Notes: generated by a model not told the origin, from the letters alone. Positions 26,708 through 37,685 are shown, counted from the stretch's first letter. The stretch: 64,000 bases of DNA from Bradyrhizobium sp. WSM471 (GCF_000244915.1 NZ_CM001442.1:1612001-1676000), one strand, 5' to 3'. Numbers and translations are program-made.

Positions 26708-28137
26708 GAAAGCAACGACGCCAGCCAGATATGCTTGCGTGGATAGCGGCGTTATAACGCAACGATGCATGGTGATTTTCGCGCCCATCGATTTGAATAA
26801 AGTGCACTTCCACCTGACGGCCTAGAGCGGATGTCAAATCCTGTCCCTGAATGCGGTGGGAGACGCTTGACACCAGGCGGCCTCTCTATGTCAGCGAGAC
26901 CGCTCAACCTTGCGCGCTATCACCACAGCGGCGCCGCTTGGCCTACGTGTGGGTACACAGCGCAAAACAACCCAGTCGCTCGATCGCTAATCAAGGCGAG
27001 CTTCTGCTGGACGGTGTCGACATTAGCGGGCTGCTCGGTGTGCGCGTTCGCTAGCAAGAGATTGGTGGCCGATACACGGAGGCCAGGGACCTTGCGACAA
27101 ACCCTCTGCCAAAACGAAGAAAAATTGTTTTCAACAGAGAGCAGCGGCAATAGCGGAGCTCGCAGAACAACACGCCCGATCCAAGAAACGCCGCTCGCAG
27201 CTCGGTCGATGGGATGAAGCACAGGCAGGCAGAAGGGGCTAACATCCTTGGCGGCCCGTAAGCTCGCCGCCCCAAACCCTCGAGTGGCTCTCATGGGAAG
27301 ATGGAGGGCACGATTGGAGACAGTTTGATACCTGGAGACAACGAGGCAAAACATCCATCAGCTCCATTGATCGATGAAATCTATATCGCGCGGCGACTTC
27401 TTATGTGGCCCGAGCGAATTTCACCGCCACTGACTGGCATGTGTCCGTCGTCTCCATCAATTGCTAGGTTTGGTAGTTGACTGAGCGGGAGGTCGGCTGT
27501 CGCTGCGTGAATCGTAGCTAATGTGTCGCTCGAACCCACAGCCCCGGCGTTCACGGCCGATCGATATCGCAGCGTCGGCGGGCGAATTCTAGGCGCTCGC
27601 TTCGATCCACGTCGCGCGAAGCTCTTACAGGGAACGATCTTTTCGAAGACGGTGATCCCGCCGGATCTGGTTGTAGTTGTGGCGCTCGAATATCCTTTGC
27701 GCCGTATCACGCATGATTTCGGCGGCCACCGGCGGAGCCAAGGGTCAGATGTCCTTGTCCACCCGGACGGGCTCGATGAGGGTTTTCGATACGGAAGTCG
27801 CTAAACGGTCATCATCTCCGACGACATAAGATGGTCCGTTCTCGATCTCCAGTTGATTGGCTGCGTCGCGCATCCAATCGTCGTCCCCATCGAGGTCCGT
27901 GGCTATGAAACTTGTCGAGATGTATGGTCATGCTGCTTTTAGCGAGGAGCGTTGTTGTCGGGGCGTCCATTTCCCGGCAGTAGTGCGTCCAGCTTGTCTT
28001 TGCGGCGCGGTCAGGGCGGCTCTCCGCCCCACAGCTTCGCACGGCGTCGTTGATCGATTTGGAGCTGGTTGTGAGTGTGCCAGGTGAGCGACCGCATTCC
28101 TCAGGCTTCCTGGCGCGTGCAGCAAAACGTGATCATT
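26708..28137. other. gene-poor stretch with one dyad repeat
   Basis: About 1.4 kb with only short overlapping frames on both strands and no recognised domain. It contains one copy of the dyad repeat at 27456-27481. Confidence 0.45.
27456..27481 (+). repeat. dyad repeat, copy 1
   Basis: ATCAATTGCTAGGTTTGGTA and the following GTTGAC align with the copy at 29861-29886, and both are preceded by TCTCC. The arms here are imperfect (5 of 7 pairs). No gene starts within several hundred bases downstream. Confidence 0.4.
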
Positions 28138-29496
28138 TCATCCAATCATTGCGTTGGCTGGTCTGAACAGAGGGGGCGCGAAGAAACAATCGAATGCGGC
28201 TGCCACGGCCCGGGTGAGAAAACGATGCTCCGGCCTCACGCGGAGGAATCCCTTTTCCATTTCGACGATCCCATCGTCAGCGAGCATTGCCAAGCGTTCG
28301 CCTGAACCGAGCAAACCGACCGGGTCAAATCCATGAGCAACGCAAATTGCCGGCACGTCCACCTCGAAATCGCACATTAGCCGCTCAATGATCGCGGCCC
28401 GGACGCGGTCTTCAAGGCTGAGACAGTAGCCCTTTGACGTCGCCAGACGGCCGGCGTTGATTTGGCCGCTGTAGGAACCCGCCGTAACTTCGTTCTGGAC
28501 GTAGCCCTCGCCAAGCCGGCCGATCGCCGACGGTCCGAAGCCGATCACTTTATGGCAGGTGTCGGCCGAGTAACCGAGTGAATTCCGCCGCAGGCGACCG
28601 GCTTTCTGCGCCAGCGCGAGCTCATCGTGCGGCAAGGCGAAATGGTCGAGTCCGATCTGGCGGTAGCCCGCTGCAGTCAGTGTATTGGCCATCGCGGCTG
28701 CTTGTTCTGCACGGGCATGGCTGTCTGGCAGCGCTGCCTCGTCGATCAGGCGCTGATTCTTCTTGAAGGAAGGAACGTGCGCGTAGCCGAACACCGCAAG
28801 CCGGTCTGGTCGCATTGCCAGCGCCGTTGTCGCGGTCTGAACGCAGGACTGCACCGTCTGATTTGGCAGCCCGTAGATGAGGTCGAAGTTGACGCGCATT
28901 ATTCCATGCTGCCGCAGCGACTGGACAACGCGCTCTGTTTGTGCCTCACTCTGGACCCGGTTGATGGCTTTTTGGACAATTGGATCGAAGCTCTGGACGC
29001 CGAGGCTCGCGCGGTTCACGCCGGCAGCCGCCAATCCTTCGCATGTGGCGAGCGTGAACGTGCGCGGGTCGATCTCAACAGCAATGGCGGCCGTGTTCGA
29101 AATCGCAAAGCGGCGGCGCAGAAGCTCCATCAACCGCCGGAATTCCGTTGGCTCGATGAGGGTCGGCGTTCCACCGCCGAAGTGGACGTCGCTCACAGGC
29201 AGCGGTTGCGCAACCTGCGCCGCGACCAAATCGATCTCCCTACGAAGAACCCCCAAAAAGTCGAGGATAGCAGAATGCCGGCGAGTGATGCTTCGAGCGA
29301 AGCCACAATACCAGCATATCGATCGACAGAACGGAATGTGGAAATAGAGCGACACCGATTGATCAAGCGGCAGCTGCTGCAGCCATCTCTCACAGGCGTC
29401 GCCGCCGACTGCTTTGGAGAACTGGGCTACAGTTGGATAGATGGTGTACCAAGGAAGGCGAGCATCGTAATACGTGCTTAAGATCGAGGTCTGCAA
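28138..29496 (-). CDS. hemN: oxygen-independent coproporphyrinogen III oxidase
   Basis: This 452-residue radical-SAM enzyme decarboxylates coproporphyrinogen III to protoporphyrinogen IX without oxygen, supplying haem under microaerobic conditions. It starts MQTSILSTYYDARLPWYTIY and carries the iron-sulphur motif CRSICWYCGF (CxxxCxxC). DVHFGGGTPTLIEP, EIDPRTFT and FGYAHVPSFKKNQR follow, all standard in HemN. Full length for the family. In Bradyrhizobium hemN genes are usually under FixK/FNR control, but I could not find a clean TTGAT-N4-ATCAA box upstream. It is monocistronic in a gene-poor region. Confidence 0.92.
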   Translation of the reverse strand: MQTSILSTYYDARLPWYTIYPTVAQFSKAVGGDACERWLQQLPLDQSVSLYFHIPFCRSICWYCGFARSITRRHSAILDFLGVLRREIDLVAAQVAQPLPVSDVHFGGGTPTLIEPTEFRRLMELLRRRFAISNTAAIAVEIDPRTFTLATCEGLAAAGVNRASLGVQSFDPIVQKAINRVQSEAQTERVVQSLRQHGIMRVNFDLIYGLPNQTVQSCVQTATTALAMRPDRLAVFGYAHVPSFKKNQRLIDEAALPDSHARAEQAAAMANTLTAAGYRQIGLDHFALPHDELALAQKAGRLRRNSLGYSADTCHKVIGFGPSAIGRLGEGYVQNEVTAGSYSGQINAGRLATSKGYCLSLEDRVRAAIIERLMCDFEVDVPAICVAHGFDPVGLLGSGERLAMLADDGIVEMEKGFLRVRPEHRFLTRAVAAAFDCFFAPPLFRPANAMIG

Positions 29497-30934
29497 GGAT
29501 TGTTATCCCATGTTTACGAAGTTTTCCGTCGCAAGCGAATTGTCTTGCATCCCTTTGCTTGCCAAGGGCGATCGGGACTGTCGCTAGACAATTGGGAGCT
29601 TGCGTGACGGCCGATCTGCCGAAGAAACGCGCTGTCGGATAACAATCCGCTCCCCTCGGACACAGAGAACAAGTTCTGCAAGCGAGATACTCGAATTAAC
29701 ACGGCCACGGCGGGGTCCCCAATTCGTCCGCCTCGATAATCTTTGATCTTCGGCAACGAGATGCCCACCAGGGCCGTTTAAGCTGCTAGAGCTCGAACTT
29801 CTCCACGATTTGACTCGTGCGAGGTTCAATGACCAACATTGATACGGTCCCGTATTCTCCATCAACTGACAAGGTTGGTAGTTGATTCTGCGTGGCGTAT
29901 TCCCCATCGGTCCAGGAATAATGGGTCCGCTTGGCTCCGTCCCGGTATGTAGTGAAATTCGCCAATGAAGGGATTGTCGGTGGGCGTCTTCGTGGATCCC
30001 TCGCAGAAGAAGTCCTTTCATGCGTCCGTTACTCGGCGGCAATATTGCTACGAGCGAAACGTTTCCTATCGGCGGCTCTCGCGCAGCTGGCGTGAGGAAA
30101 TGAGCCGGGTGGGTGAGCGAGAACGGATGGGTGCAATTGAACAGCCGGCCGCCTCAGAGGCGCCGCCGGTTTTGCACAGACGTCAAGGCACCTACGTTGG
30201 GGGTAGCCGTTTTCGTGTATCTGCGCACCGCAGGAGCCGACCTTTTAAGCGACGTCAGGCAATATCTCGCGAGGGCAGCTCGTCAAGCCGCTCCAACGCT
30301 AAGCATGGCGCCGCCCGACGACAGGCGATTTTATCGGAGGTTCTTTCGGGAGAACAGGCGAGCGATCGAATAGTGGAGCTATCTGGTACTCACCGCTTCA
30401 CCTTCTTCCGTTTCATCTCCGCCGTCAGCTCAAACCTATCGAAGCCGGCGAGGAAACTCGCGCCTTCGTCTAACCCAGAAGGTCCGATCACAGTCGGAGC
30501 ACCACCGGGCTCACCCCCTGACACGTCGTACCTCGATGATTTGCCGAGTGTTCAGTCCCAGTCCAGCTCTCCACACGTCGGTCGCAGATATCGAAAGTGG
30601 TTGAGGATCAAGCGGCTTCACCCGGGCTCGTGTAGTGCGTTGGGCGCGGCATTGTGCCGAAAGTTCCAAACACCGGCGCAAACGAGGACGCCGGGCGCTT
30701 CCCAACAACGCATACCCGAAAACGAGGCTCAATAAGCAGAACGCTCTCTTCTCTCCAATTCAGCGCATCCGGCCTCTTGAGATTGGATGACTTGATGTAC
30801 GATCGAGCCCTCCTGCCGCGAACGTTCTACTGGACGCCACTGTTCGTCGGATAGGCACAAATCGCGCGAAACCAAATAGCCCCAATGAGCCGACTACGGC
30901 GGCCTAGACCCGGGAGATCGCGGCGCCGATAGCT
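29497..30934. other. gene-poor stretch with one dyad repeat
   Basis: A 257-codon open frame at 29965-30735 has very basic composition and no recognisable family, and is probably not a gene. The only structured feature seen is the dyad repeat at 29861-29886. Confidence 0.4.
29861..29886. repeat. dyad repeat, copy 2 (perfect arms)
   Basis: ATCAACT (29861-29867) and AGTTGAT (29880-29886) are perfect inverted repeats separated by 12 bases. The surrounding sequence matches the copy near 27456, including TCTCC just before it. It looks like a dimeric-regulator site or the end of a small mobile repeat. Confidence 0.42.
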
Positions 30935-31260
30935 CTAGACGGTATTCCTGACCGCCTCAGCTAGGATTGCGTAAAGATGCCGCTTGCTCATTTCCTGAGG
31001 CCGCGTTTCTAGCGCCTTTTGCGGCAGCTTCTTTCGGACGCGACCGCGGCGGGCAGCCATCGACGTCGGCCCTCGCTTGGGGACCGATCTAATCTTGAGT
31101 TTTGCTGTTGGTGGCTTGTGACCTCGAGTGAGACCCAACCGAGTCAGCCTGCCGCAGACGGCTTGCGACTGCACTCGAGATGACCCGCGATCTGCGCGGC
31201 ACTCTGTCCCTCGGACCAGAGCTGTTTCAGGTGTGCCAATTCTCTTCTATTCCAGCGCAT
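30935..31260 (-). pseudogene. GcrA-like cell-cycle regulator, frameshifted
   Basis: The minus-strand frame from 31260 reads MRWNRRELAHLKQLWSEGQS and AAQIAGHLECSRK, the helix-turn-helix start of GcrA. A one-base shift near 31170 is needed to continue into AVCGRLTRLGLTRGHKPP and the basic tail ending at 30935. GcrA is an alphaproteobacterial sigma-70 cofactor that controls cell-cycle genes at methylated sites. The frameshift suggests a non-functional accessory copy; rhizobial genomes carry an essential chromosomal one elsewhere. Confidence 0.68.
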
Positions 31261-31666
31261 GGAAGATACTTTGTTGCCAGTTCGGACGTCCGTCGCCTCG
31301 CGCAATGTAAGTGGTCGAGTGGCAAAGGGGCTGCCTGCTCGAGAAAATGACGACAAGCGTCTGGGTGCCACAGCTGCGAGTGCTTGCGGCTTGATGTTGA
31401 CTACCACAAAGGGCATGTCCGCGCGCCTCCCAATCCTGATAGGGGAGCTTCGCTCGTCTTTCCATTATTCTTCGACAGGGACCGAACCAAAGTCCGTAAC
31501 ATGATTTCAGATTTCGGAGCTCGCGCGAAGTCCAGCCATGAACATGCGTGACACATCGTTAGTGCATCGCCCAAGCTCGTCGTGTTCGAGCAAGCTTCCC
31601 CGCGAACTCTAGACAGCGCACTCAGCTGATCCAGCAAAATTGCAGGCCAATGTCAGCGAGACAATC

Positions 31667-32905
31667 ATGACAGCGTTATCGACAGAAAGCGCCTGCGAGA
31701 GCACTGACATCCCGCTGAGTCGCCTTGATGTAAGCGAGCCCAAGCGCTTCGAGGATGATACCGTTTGGCCTCATTTCGAGCGGCTGCGAAGGGAAGATCC
31801 CGTCCATTATTGCGAAAACAGCCCATACGGACCATATTGGTCGATAACAAAATACCGCGACATCATAGCCGTGGACTCAAATCACACAACATTCTCATCA
31901 GAGCGAAGCGTCACAATAGTCGACCCGCCGGAGGAGTATTGGACCCCCAGTTTTATTAAAATGAATCCTCCTCTCCATGCTCAGCAGCGTAAGACTATCA
32001 GTCCGATAGCGGCATCGGAGAACTTGGCAAATCTTGAAGGCTTGATCCGCTCGCGGGTTCAGAAGATTTTGGACGGTTTGCCGCGCAACGATACCTTCAA
32101 CTGGGTCGACAGGGTCTCGATCGAGTTGACGACCCAAATGCTGGCCACGCTGTTCGATTTTCCATTTCAGGATCGCTGGTTGCTGACCTACTGGTCGGAC
32201 GTAGCTGCCTTGACTCCACAAATGGGCGACCAGATCGACAGCTGGGAAAAGCGAAAGGTGGTGCTGTCGGAGTGCCTGGACTATTTTACGCGGCTTTGGA
32301 GCGAACGGGTCAATTGTGAGCCGCGCGGTGACCTGATCTCGATGATGGCGCATTCACCGGCGACCCGAAACATGGAGCCCCGCGAGTTCCTGGGCAACCT
32401 CATACTGCTGATTGTTGGAGGTAACGATACTACGCGCAACTCAATTACCGGGGGCGTCTTGTTCATGAGCCAAAATCCATCCGAAATGCGAAAACTCCGG
32501 GATGATGCTTCGCTGGTGTCCGGCGCGGTATCCGAGATTATACGATACCAAACCCCCATTGCACACATGCGCCGGACCGCTGTGGACGATTTCACGATAG
32601 GCCACAAGCGAATCAGGCGAGGCGACAAAGTTGTGATGTGGTACATCTCTGGCAACCGAGATGACGAGGTCATTGCGAGAGCCAACAGCTTCATCATCGA
32701 TCGGGAAAATGTACGGCAACATCTCTCTTTCGGATTTGGGATTCATCGCTGTGTGGGTAGGCGCCTTGCCGAGCTGCAGCTGAAAATCCTGTGGGAGGAG
32801 ATGCTGAATCGATGTTTGGAGGTAAATGTGGTCGGCGAACCGGAGCGAGTTCAATCGAATTTTGTGCACGGTTATTCCGCACTGCCGGTGCAGATCCCAG
32901 GTTAG
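31667..32905 (+). CDS. cytochrome P450, possibly CYP127-like
   Basis: This 412-residue soluble class-I P450 has the I-helix motif VGGNDTTRN, the K-helix ExxR in SEIIRYQ and the haem loop FGFGIHRCVG with Cys362. The ATG at 31667 was chosen over an upstream TTG (31640) because similarity begins just after it. The overall pattern (MNPPLHAQQRKTI, HMRRTAVDDF) resembles P450s reported from rhizobial symbiotic regions, including CYP127, but I cannot confirm the subfamily. No ferredoxin or reductase is adjacent. It is separate from the gibberellin P450s 20 kb away and its substrate is unknown. Confidence 0.88.
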   Translation: MTALSTESACESTDIPLSRLDVSEPKRFEDDTVWPHFERLRREDPVHYCENSPYGPYWSITKYRDIIAVDSNHTTFSSERSVTIVDPPEEYWTPSFIKMNPPLHAQQRKTISPIAASENLANLEGLIRSRVQKILDGLPRNDTFNWVDRVSIELTTQMLATLFDFPFQDRWLLTYWSDVAALTPQMGDQIDSWEKRKVVLSECLDYFTRLWSERVNCEPRGDLISMMAHSPATRNMEPREFLGNLILLIVGGNDTTRNSITGGVLFMSQNPSEMRKLRDDASLVSGAVSEIIRYQTPIAHMRRTAVDDFTIGHKRIRRGDKVVMWYISGNRDDEVIARANSFIIDRENVRQHLSFGFGIHRCVGRRLAELQLKILWEEMLNRCLEVNVVGEPERVQSNFVHGYSALPVQIPG

Positions 32906-33645
32906 TCTCGGCTGCGGCCGACCTTCAACACTGTCATGCCGTTCAGAGCCGGCGGTTGGGAACGACTTTCTGGAGACCAGTTCTCTAGCTAAGTTCACCG
33001 GCGTTGCGTGACGGGCTTACGGTTGTTTCGAAGGTTGCGGGCAGGGGCCGCTATCGCGTCGAGATTTCGGCCGGGCGGCTACGATACTCATCACGGCCTG
33101 CTGGAGCCGGGCCAGCGTTTCAAAGTCTAGGGAAGCAGTCCGTCCAGTCGATGAACTGAATGACCAGACGGGCCATACGAGGGGGGCTCACTTCATGTGA
33201 AGACGAGGACAACCAGGCTCGAGCAGAGTAGCGCAAATCCGGCTGCGGTCAGCCCGAGGAAACTGCTGGAGACAAGATCATGACTGCCCATGAACGACCT
33301 CTGCGGCGAGGAATAGAGATCGGCAATCGCCGCTCCGCTTCCCTTTCTGGCCAATCTCGGCATTGTTATTCAAATGAGCCGGATAATTCCTGCTGGTCTC
33401 GGGGCAGAGCGCACTTTTCCAGCAAGATCGAGCGACAGTTCGCCGCGTTCCGGCGGGCATCCTCGTTTTGTGCTTCCGTGGTTGCAAACGGATCGCTCCG
33501 CCAGAAGCTGAGTAGACCAGAGCATCTTGACAGCACAACTCACTCAAATCGTGCCGTCAGCGTTTGAGCGCTTGCAGGATTGAGCGCCCATCTGAACCGC
33601 CGCCGCGGGTTTGGCGGAGGCTCCAAGTCTTGAGAAGGTGGAGGC
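32906..33645. other. gene-free stretch
   Basis: No supported gene or RNA lies between the P450 and the IS3-family fragment. Confidence 0.5.
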
Positions 33646-34090
33646 GTGACAAGCAAAGACGACAAATGTTCACCCGAGGCCCGAGCCCGAGGGGTTCGTA
33701 TAGCTCTGTATCAGGCCAACGAGCACAGGTCGCGCTGGACGACGGTGACTTCCATTGCGGCCAAGATTGGCTGCACGCGCAGACCTTGCATGACTGAGTC
33801 AAGAAGGTCGAGATCGACGGTGGGCAGCGGGCCGGCGTTCCGACCGAGCTGGCCGAGAAGACCAAGGCTCCGGACTGGAAGAACCGCGAGCGTCGCCAGC
33901 CAACGAGATCCTGCGCAAGGCAAGCGCCTATTTTGCGACGGCGGAGCTCGACCGCTGGTTCAAGCCATGATCGCATCGAGGATGATCGTGCGGCGCGTGG
34001 GGTTGAGCCGATCTGCAAGATGTTGCCGATCGCCCCCTCGACCTACCGCGGAAGCAGATTATTCCGAAAGGCGGGCGACATGCCACCAGC
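33646..34090 (+). pseudogene. IS3-family transposase fragment (OrfA and start of OrfB)
   Basis: The opening SPEARARGVRIALYQANEHRS and SIAAKIGCT, with a shifted VEIDGGQRAGVPTEL-like stretch, is the OrfA pattern of an IS3-family element. The OrfB start follows in another frame, with MIASR and a later GVEPICKMLPIAPSTYRGS (about 33995-34050). Several frameshifts are present, and the catalytic DDE part of OrfB is missing. This is a degraded end of an IS. Confidence 0.72.
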
Positions 34091-34138
34091 GTGTTCAGAT
34101 CTTCGGCAAAAGCTGTCTCGGGGCAATAGCTCTCATTG

Positions 34139-34285
34139 GTAGAGCGCGAGGAGATCGCGCCTCTCAAGGTGCAGGGCCAATCGATCCAACAGATTCGACG
34201 TCGCCTGGTGCGGGCTGATTCGACAGTCTCGCGTGAACTGCGGCGCAACGGCCGCCCGCGCCGAACCAGAGGGCCATGGCCGCCC
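34139..34285 (+). pseudogene. IS30-family transposase N-terminal fragment
   Basis: The frame reads VEREEIAPLKVQGQSIQQIR and then ADSTVSRELRRNG, the helix-turn-helix region at the start of IS30-family transposases. It directly follows the IS3 fragment and ends without the catalytic domain. It is part of a patchwork of IS relics. Confidence 0.62.
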
Positions 34286-34572
34286 ATGTGAGGACCATAG
34301 CGCCCGCGTGAGGCTCGCTCAGGGAAATGCGGTTGGCGAGAGCCCGGAAATCCGAGCCGTACGGGACGATTCCGTCCTCCTCGCAATGAGACGATTCGAA
34401 CGCGGCGCGATCGTTTCGAACGCAAGCGCCGCGCAAATTGCGAGGATACCAAGCCGCGTCAAACCATGAATTCACTTCTGCACGCGAGAGGCTTTTAACC
34501 GCTCGACAAATGTGCGCTATACCGACTGCATAGAGGGCACTAGCCTTATCGCATTATCCCTCGAAAGGAGAG

Positions 34573-34794
34573 ATGGAGCGTGAGCGAATTTACGGGAGAG
34601 GTTCAAGCGAATATGGGCTGGTCTTGGATCAGGTCTGTGCGGGACTGCCGAATGGCGGTGACCACGAGAGCCGTCGGTATGTGGCTGAGCAACTGATCCA
34701 AGCGGTGCGGGCGGGAAAAACGACTCTGGGGGAGCTGACCTCTGCGGGACGTCGCGCTGTCGTCTATCTGAAGAATGCGCCGAAATCAGCCTAG
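34573..34794 (+). CDS. small conserved hypothetical protein, paralogue of 49387-49587
   Basis: This 73-residue soluble protein has an ATG preceded by GAAAGGAGAG, a strong ribosome-binding site. The core LVLDQVCAGLP ... YVAEQLIQAVRAGKTTLGEL aligns with LDEVCEKLP ... HVACKILEAAKTGETTPDEL in the protein at 49387-49587, so they belong to one small family. No signal or membrane segment. The function is unknown. The good ribosome-binding site and conserved core argue that it is real despite its size. Confidence 0.68.
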   Translation: MERERIYGRGSSEYGLVLDQVCAGLPNGGDHESRRYVAEQLIQAVRAGKTTLGELTSAGRRAVVYLKNAPKSA

Positions 34795-34868
34795 CAGTCC
34801 CTTGTTGCCGGCCCGATCTGCCCTGCGTTCGCTCGCAGGCAACCGCGTACCCGACAGACCTCGTGGCG

Positions 34869-34988
34869 TTAGGGCACATTGACGGGTGGCATGGGCGCCG
34901 TCGGGCGCGGCACGAACGCGCTTTGGTGGTGGCCGGGTGCCGCCAATATGATCGCGAAAGCCGTGAGAACGATCAGGAGTCCACGCAT
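34869..34988 (-). CDS. possible 39-residue secreted peptide
   Basis: The minus-strand frame starts MRGLLIVLTAFAIILAAPGH, a clean signal-peptide-like N-terminus with a plausible cleavage after LAAPG, then a short Pro/His-rich tail ending PPVNVP. Short lipoprotein-like or exported peptides of this kind are common in alphaproteobacteria. There is no cysteine at the cleavage site. It is too short for firm assignment. Confidence 0.35.
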   Translation of the reverse strand: MRGLLIVLTAFAIILAAPGHHQSAFVPRPTAPMPPVNVP

Positions 34989-35334
34989 ATCGACAGATTA
35001 CTCTAAGAGCTGTATCGCAATTATGAAACGGCTCATAGCCGGTGTGCCGAATCAAGAAGAAAATGAAGCTGTTGTATCATTCGATGAGGCGAACGCGGTT
35101 GGACTGCAAAGCGCCAAAGTCATAGCGCTTGTTCTTGCGGCAAGACGGCAAAGCCATGCCTTTTGTGCCGAAAACGTGCGTACGGGCCTCGTTGGAAGCA
35201 GAAATCTGCGGCGGATTTCAATCGTAGGATCAATCGCTGGATGCCTTCGTTCTTGGCCTTCTCTTGGGCTTTCGTCCCCGTCACGAGTTCACCGAACGGG
35301 CCGCGGATCATGAGCGTCTAGGCCTCCAAGCTTC

Positions 35335-36516
35335 TCCTGACCACTTGCGACAGAGACTGACCCACGAGCTGTTGTAAGCGCCAGGATCCGTCGCGCCTCG
35401 GTATTGATGAGAAAGACCCGTGCGTCAGGTTCAAGACCAATCAAGCGCGCGAGGTCGAATCGGCAGCAACTTTCAGCAACCCTGCCAGACCAACCCCGCC
35501 ACTTTCGCCTGCAACGATAGCCGGATCACCGTCCTGGGGATTGGCCAAACAGTTCATAACCCCGACGGCCTCCTCGTCATCGACAATCATAAAAGCGTCG
35601 GCTGCGCGCGAAAGGATGCGCCAAGCGACGAGCGAAGGTTCGTAGCACTCGAGCATCGCCATCACTGTCGGCTGCCCATGAGCTACCTTGACGCGATGCC
35701 CGGTTCGAGCGCTTTCAAACAGGCACGCGGCGCGCGATGGATCGACAACCGTGAAGGACGGGCGACTATCACCTAACAACACCGAAAAAGGTCCGGCGAC
35801 CGCTGCGGCAGGTCCACCGACTCCTGACTGGGCGAAGACGTGGGTCGGAGGTTCGGGCAACTGTCGTAGTGCTTCAGTCAGGAGCGCGGTATATCCCTGC
35901 ATTACCAGATCAGGATACACTCGTAGCTCGGCCACGACGTGTAGACACCGTGATCCAGCCGTTCTCTGCGGCAACTCGGGATGCTTCGGCAACGGAGTCA
36001 TCGTAGTTGCCGCTGACGCGGATCATCTGCGCGCCATGTCGGACGATTGCTGCGCTACGCTGATCGCTGACGCCCGAGTGAATGAATATAGCGCAGTTCG
36101 CCCCCCACTAGCTGAGCGCCGTGCGCTACGAACCTGCCATGATGGCCGTCCGTTGGCGCAGGATACCGTCATCCCCCGTGCTACGGCCTTCACCTCAGGT
36201 GCGTGAAGCTCCGAGATGTCAATAGCCCTGCCGAGGCGCGGAGTTGCTGCTTCTAAGACGGGCCGGATGACGGCATAGGAGCCGCCCAAAGCCTTGAAAC
36301 TGCCAAGGCCGAGCCGGTGACCCTCGTCGGTGATTGGACCGAGCCCACGCCAATCTCGTTGGCGAGGCCCGGCAAAGAAATCAGCGCTGTTTCCTTGTGG
36401 CCATTGCGATATCTAAGAAACCGCTCCACCTCGCACGCAGCTTCGCGACTCAGCATGTTCGCATCCGCACTATCCAAAGGCGCCCGGTGGTCAGTGCGAT
36501 TGTTAAGAAGCAACAT
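35335..36516 (-). pseudogene. diaminopropionate ammonia-lyase, frameshifted
   Basis: The start reads MLLLNNRTDHRAPLDSADAN and LSLPGL-type sequence. GGSYAVIRPVLEAATPRLG follows in a second frame. The C-terminal half (MQGYTALLTEALRQLPEPPT, then FAQSGVGGPAAAVAG and AGESGGVGLAGLLK) lies in a third. These match the PLP-dependent diaminopropionate ammonia-lyase (YgeX/DpaL) family, which degrades 2,3-diaminopropionate to pyruvate and ammonia. At least two frameshifts are present, one near the PLP-lysine region. The end is poorly defined. Confidence 0.7.
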
Positions 36517-37155
36517 GGTTCGAGTTAGCGCAGATCTAAGCATCGCGGCGATGCGCTTGCCGAAACACTAGCGGCAATCCCAGCGATGTCACGCCTTCTC
36601 GCTAATCCGCAAGAAATGGGAGGCCGCTCTCGATGACGACCCTGACGGTGCTCAGGATCGGGCGGGTGATGCCTGATGTTTGAAGATCCGGCAGGAGGGC
36701 GTTGCGGCCATCGCTCACCCGTTCCCGGCTGCACTCCTCGTTTCGAGCACGAGGAAGGATGACGATTTCTAGGCCGTGGACACGAACTCGGTCCTCATCA
36801 CGTACCCAGATCCAGCAGCATGAGAAGAAAAGGCAGCAGAGGCAAGCGCGTTGGATTGCAGTGGCGGGCCTTGCTCCCGGCCGGTTGATGCGTGCCTTCA
36901 TGTTCTGCCGGCCCGGACGGCCAAAGCGCGGCCGAAGTCGAACCAGCATCGACGCTGGTCGTGATCCCGTTGCACGGTGAAGCAAGGACCTCCGATGGCA
37001 AGGCGTCCTTCGTAGCCGAATGGAGACTCTGCGCGCTATTCGAGCGCTTAAGTTCGGCAGCGTGAACTCGTGCGCCGTGCGAAGAGTAGCGTTGGCCCCA
37101 GCCCGCAGATGATGGCGCCTGATGCCTGTCGCGCCTGAACGAAGAATGAGGGCCT
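36517..37155. other. decayed DNA between dpaL and lysE relics
   Basis: The minus strand has open but shifting frames without a recognisable family. In the relic operon order lysE - this region - dpaL, a metabolic gene would be expected here. Nothing can be named. Confidence 0.35.
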
Positions 37156-37685
37156 TTATGCAAAGCCATCCCTCGTCTTCTGTCCCCAATAGGTCACAAT
37201 CAGGTCTACGCTCGTGTTGAGTGCGAGCGAAATGAGCCCAGGACGATGAACTGCATGTTGACACTCCCAGATGGATCGACGAGTTGCGGGATGAACACGA
37301 GAAAGCATGCGGCTGTCTTGGGGTCGGGCGCCTCTACGACGATGCCCTGGCGAAAAGCAGAATGCGCATCTGTCGTCTGCAATTCTATCGGATCGACGCT
37401 TGCCTCGCGCCACGCCTTAATCCCGAGCCAGATGAGATATAGGCCTCTGGCGATCTTTAGGAAGGTGAACGCTTGTGCGCTTGCGACAACACGGGCAGAC
37501 AGACCGACGGTGCCGCCGAAAACGTGGACAAGCCCTCCGGTACCCAGGCCAACGCTCGATGCGAGCCCTTCACTTCTGCCGCCAGCAAGCGTGCGGGCCA
37601 CAATATAGAAGAGAACCTGGCCCGGCGTGACCACCACAAACAATGCCACCACCAGGAACAAAAAGAACGTATGCGAGTTGAACAT
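37156..37685 (-). pseudogene. LysE/RhtB-type amino-acid exporter, frameshifted and truncated
   Basis: The start MFNSHTFFLFLVVALFVVVT and PGQVLFYIVARTLAGGRSEG, then LKIARGLYLIWLGIKAWRE, and DPKTAACFLVFIPQLVDPSG, are the hallmark segments of the LysE family. After NMQFIVLG the frame shifts; a neighbouring frame continues LISLALNTSVDLIVTYWG and stops at 37156. The last two membrane segments are lost. It sits upstream of the diaminopropionate ammonia-lyase relic on the same strand, suggesting a former amino-acid export/degradation operon. Confidence 0.68.

Noticed and set aside
29965..30735. Open frame of 256 codons
   Set aside because: Extremely basic and Ser/Arg-rich with no recognisable family and no ribosome-binding site; probably not a gene.
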